A stretch of DNA of 32,752 nucleotides from Cudoniella acicularis (taxonomy: Eukaryota; Ascomycota; Leotiomycetes; Helotiales; Helotiaceae), in the NCBI GenBank assembly GCA_013054445.1, contig JAAMPI010000542.1, positions 1-32,752 of the forward strand, written 5' to 3'. The notes under the pieces were generated by a model. It did no database searches. It was given only the letters and a program-made list of their open reading frames with translations, and was not told the DNA's origin. Below are positions 29,687 through 32,752 of this stretch, piece by piece. The position numbers and the translations under genes were made by a program. Numbering within the stretch: the stretch's first letter is position 1; each line of letters starts with the position of its first letter.

Positions 29687-30613
29687 ATGTCGGCACAATA
29701 TCAACAAAAGGAATACTACAGCCGACGCTCAGATATGTCCGAAAAATATGAACCTCCGCGAAGAAAACCAACACGCCGCGAACAGAGCGCACGATCCAGC
29801 GACGGAACTGTCAGCACCATGATGAGCACCACTTCTACCGGGCGAGAGTCTGCAGGAACAAATGTCACCGAAGGACCAGCTTATTCCAAGAAGATCGTTG
29901 TTGTTGGCGATGGGGGTTGCGGGAAGACCTGCTTGTTGATAAGCTACAGTCAAGGTTACTTTCCAGAGGTAAGTTGTATTCTCATCAAGCACGAATTCCA
30001 TCGATCTAACAGAGCCCAGAAATATGTGCCAACCGTCTTCGAGAACTACATCACCTATCCAACACATCCCGCGAGCGGAAAAACAGTCGAGTTAGCGCTC
30101 TGGGATACAGCAGGACAAGAGGAATACGACCGTCTCCGGCCACTGTCGTATCCCGAGACCGATCTTCTGTTTGTCTGCTTCGCCATCGACTGCCCCAACT
30201 CACTCGAGAACGTTATGGACAAGGTAGGCACTTCCGCCTTCGTGCAGACCTGCAGCACTAACCTGATCTCATAGTGGTACCCAGAGGTTCTCCATTTCTG
30301 TCCTTACACTCCTCTTGTGCTTGTTGGCCTCAAATCAGATCTGCGAACAAAACGAACATGCATCGACCTTCTCAAGACTCAAGGTTTGACACCTGTCACC
30401 CAAGAGCAAGGAATAGCAGTTGCACAAAAGATGGGCGCGCGATACATGGAGTGCAGTAGTAAGGAGATGACTGGTGTAGAAGAGATATTTGCGGCAGCCA
30501 TCAACACAGTTGTCCAGAACGACCGAAGTAACCAGCCAGCTCAACAACAAGAAGGGGGAATAGGCCAGTCCGGTGGGATGCGGAAGAAGAAGCGCAACTG
30601 CCGGTTCCTCTAA
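29687..30613 (+). CDS. RHO4: Rho-type small GTPase Rho4
   Basis: Exons 29687..29968, 30020..30223, 30275..30613 (274 residues). Both introns are 51 nt and phase 0 (GTAAGT...CCCAG; GTAGGC...CATAG). A polar N-terminal extension of about 65 residues ([19 protein letters not shown]), typical of fungal Rho4, precedes the G domain. Motifs: P-loop GDGGCGKT (74-81), switch I VPTVFENY with T99, switch [19 protein letters not shown] (122 onward), GLKSDLR and MECSSKE. It ends KKKRNCRFL, a polybasic region plus a CAAX box with Leu, which predicts geranylgeranylation. Family knowledge: Rho4 works with formins in septum formation and cytokinesis. The start is the ATG at 29687; the upstream in-frame GTG is not used. 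Confidence 0.96.
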
Positions 30614-31061
30614 TGTCTTTTAACTTCTGAGCTTTCAACCTTCGACCATGACCTGATACGACATCGAACATGATCAACGACTGCATAACACGGAGTTCTA
30701 GCAAATGCCGGATTGGGTTGAGGATATTTGTGGAAAGCAGATGGAACCTTGACCCGGAAGCATATTTCTAGACTCATTCGTCCATCTCTGGGCTCCGATT
30801 CTTTCATTTTTGTAGCTTCTGTTGTTGAGTAATAGGGACATAGGGACCTGTGCTGGTTGGTAATGGCACATTTTGGGAGGGTTTCTTATGTATCATGACC
30901 TCCTTCCCTGTAGCAACAAGGAATTATATCAACCATCATCCAGATTTTTCGTCGTTCCTTTAATTTACGACTCGTCCTGGGTATCGTGAATCCTAAATCC
31001 AATGTCATGTTGTCATATCGTTCGTGCTCGTGAGCTTCACCCGTCCCACATCCAATCTCAG
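30614..31061. other. Convergent intergenic, RHO4 / DAD1 3' ends
   Basis: 448 bp of 3' sequence with no open frame of interest. Confidence 0.6.
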
Positions 31062-31532
31062 TCAGCGATTCCCATGCTCTGGCAACTCCGTCTCTTCCTC
31101 CCCCTCTTCTCTCCCCTCTTCCCCAGCTGCAGCCTCCGCGTCAGGATCCTTCGCCATGACATTCTCAAACGTTGACCATAACGCCTCCACAGAACTAAAT
31201 TCATTCCCAACCTGTATTCCAATTCATCAGTCTTCCGTTCTCACCGCCACCGTCGACTTCCATCCAGTTGAGACTTACAGCAATAACGCCCTCCAAGGAC
31301 CGGTTCAGCTTATTGATATTCGCGAGTACATGTTCAAAGCTCTAGGTTCAACTGTTAGAAATCGGCATTGACGAAACGGTAGGGTGGGGGAGGAGAAAGG
31401 GAAAAGGGGAAATACAATGCCGATTTCATTCAGCAACGCCTCGCGCTGCTGCTCGAAGAACGTTTTCTCAGTGCTTGTGGGTTGTGTACTCGTCGATGAC
31501 GAGGCACCTGCTGGTGGGCGCGTCGTGGACAT
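31062..31532 (-). CDS. DAD1: DASH complex subunit Dad1
   Basis: Three exons: 31416..31532, 31279..31341, 31062..31211 (109 residues). Introns of 74 nt (GTATTT donor, TCTAAC branch, CCTAG acceptor) and 67 nt (GTAAGT...TACAG) are both phase 0. The exons join to the conserved core: [15 protein letters not shown], then [20 protein letters not shown], then [20 protein letters not shown]. The N-terminus is Ser/Thr/Pro-rich and the C-terminus is a short acidic tail ([15 protein letters not shown]). Family knowledge: Dad1 is part of the fungal DASH/Dam1 ring that couples kinetochores to spindle microtubules. The middle exon is only 63 nt, so the gene is easily missed by automatic callers. Confidence 0.93.
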
Positions 31533-32752
31533 TTTTTGCGATCGCGATTTTCAATGCCAATGCCAATGGGAAATTGAAAATCGCGTCTGGAAGTTGTAGC
31601 ATGGAGTCATGGAGGGGCTGCGCGACTACGACGCGGCTTTCGTTGCAGGGGCTACCAGGAGGCACAGGCAGTTCAGGGCATGTGTGGCTTTACTGGCTGT
31701 GGGTAACGAGTGAGTCAGACGCGGTGAAATGAAATACCGACTACATCTCTCAGAGCCTCATCTCTTTGCTCAGTAAAATATTTTCCTGTGTTTCTTTCTG
31801 ATTATTGAGAGAGAGATGCACTGTCCGTTTTTGGGATTGCGATTATTTGCTTGCGCTGTTTTCGCTGCTTTGCTTTGAGTTTTTAACCTCCAGGCTATTA
31901 TCGGACCCTCTCTCCAGCGAGACTTCAGGGTCGCGCCAAGAATCGCGTGCGCTGGCGGTTTGCTTGTGAAATTGCGCAGAGTACTATAGAGTCACCGAGT
32001 CAGAGGCTTGAATGGCGAGGCGGCTTTGAATTTGTGTCCTCAATCTTTAAAGGTCTCTTCAGAATCCCTCCACATGGTGTTTTTATAGTGGGTGTTTATT
32101 TTTTGTACACCGGTCAACTGCCGAGCTGTGGTGTCGATTGACAGAGAATTGGACATTCAGTCCAGGACATTGGGCCATGTCGCAATCTTGAACCCAAGTG
32201 AGGAATGTTTGAAGCAGGGCTCGCAGATTCAGAAAAGGCGATGCAACAAGTTGAGATATCCACGAACTATGAGAGTATTGAAACAGCCCAACCTGGGAAA
32301 TGAACTCCCACACCCCTGAATCACAGATAAAATTCGCAATACTATCCCTTTTCAAAGTATCTCTGTATCTAAAGATAACTCACGAACTTAAATGAACCTC
32401 TACGAACTATTTTCACACTACTACCAAGTTCGAGTAGCTCTAGCCCAACCGGCATGCTTCGGTTTACCTTTTTCATCGCTGTACCTCCACGATTCATGCG
32501 GAGCATTCTCCATCCTACATTGCATGCACCCATTCTTGCCAAGTTGCCAAGTGATGGGCTGGCAGGGGCTTTAAGAAGCACTTTCCAAGATTTCCAAGAA
32601 GTCGAAGCTTCACAAGATTCCATCGCCACCCCGTCATTCTACAACGCTTATGTGCACCGTTACGGAAGGCCCGAGGACGTTGTCTGTAAGACTCTCGATC
32701 GATCATGGTGGCGATTTCCACTCGAGCTCTTATCTAATGTCGCTCGGATCTT
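31533..32752. other. Region upstream of DAD1 to window end; no gene supported
   Basis: Contains the inverted repeat at 31543-31585 and otherwise anonymous sequence. Frames up to 90 codons on both strands lack domains or splice-supported extensions. A neighbouring gene may begin beyond the right edge. Confidence 0.5.
31543..31585. promoter_or_regulatory. Perfect 13-bp inverted repeat enclosing two CCAAT boxes, upstream of DAD1
   Basis: CGCGATTTTCAAT (31543-31555) and ATTGAAAATCGCG (31573-31585) are exact reverse complements. The 17-bp spacer holds GCCAATGCCAATG, that is, two tandem CCAAT pentamers. The nearer arm is 11 bp from the DAD1 ATG. It could be a paired factor site with CCAAT-binding complex sites between, or a leader hairpin. 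Confidence 0.6.

Overview
The window is nuclear DNA of a filamentous ascomycete (Pezizomycotina; Leotiomycetes is my guess from general protein character and is not proven). The evidence is gene density of about one gene per 2-3 kb, short 47-150 nt introns with GTAAGT/GTGAGT-type donors and CTAAC/TACTAAT branch points, and fungus-specific proteins such as an SPX-ankyrin-GDPD phosphodiesterase, Dad1 and Rho4.

Left block (1-4224, + strand): the 3' part of a GDE1-type glycerophosphodiester phosphodiesterase, then complete ZPR1. Repeat-rich block (about 4.2-16.7 kb): this behaves unlike the rest. It holds a decayed coiled-coil gene (4745-7252, -), an apparently intact coiled-coil gene with a similar layout (9429-10719, +), a GC-rich secreted-protein relic with two TAG stops (11133-12354, -), a small two-helix membrane protein gene (13277-13669, +) and a doubtful coiled-coil remnant (16202-16700, -). 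Between them lie at least three copies of a degenerate dispersed repeat, in both orientations, plus an expanded tandem array.

Right block (17.4-31.5 kb): conserved genes again. In order: an uncharacterised protein with a duplicated domain (-); SEN54 tRNA-splicing endonuclease subunit (-); an intron-containing tRNA-Leu(UAG) (+) 250 bp from the SEN54 start; an arrestin-domain protein (-) whose reading frame is broken by one base or by a 46-nt intron; a PPIL3/Cyp10-type cyclophilin (+); a sphingoid base-phosphate phosphatase of the Lcb3 type (-, four exons); Rho4 GTPase (+, three exons); and DASH subunit Dad1 (-, three exons). Two pairs are divergent with shared upstream regions (arrestin/cyclophilin and LCB3/RHO4). 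The last 1.2 kb shows no gene I can support.

There is no operon logic; the genes serve unrelated housekeeping tasks (phospholipid turnover, eEF1A biogenesis, tRNA splicing, splicing-associated proline isomerisation, sphingolipid turnover, septation, kinetochore function). The part most worth a second look is the repeat-rich block with its lineage-specific coiled-coil genes. All exon boundaries come from reading splice signals and frame continuity by eye; no similarity search was run.
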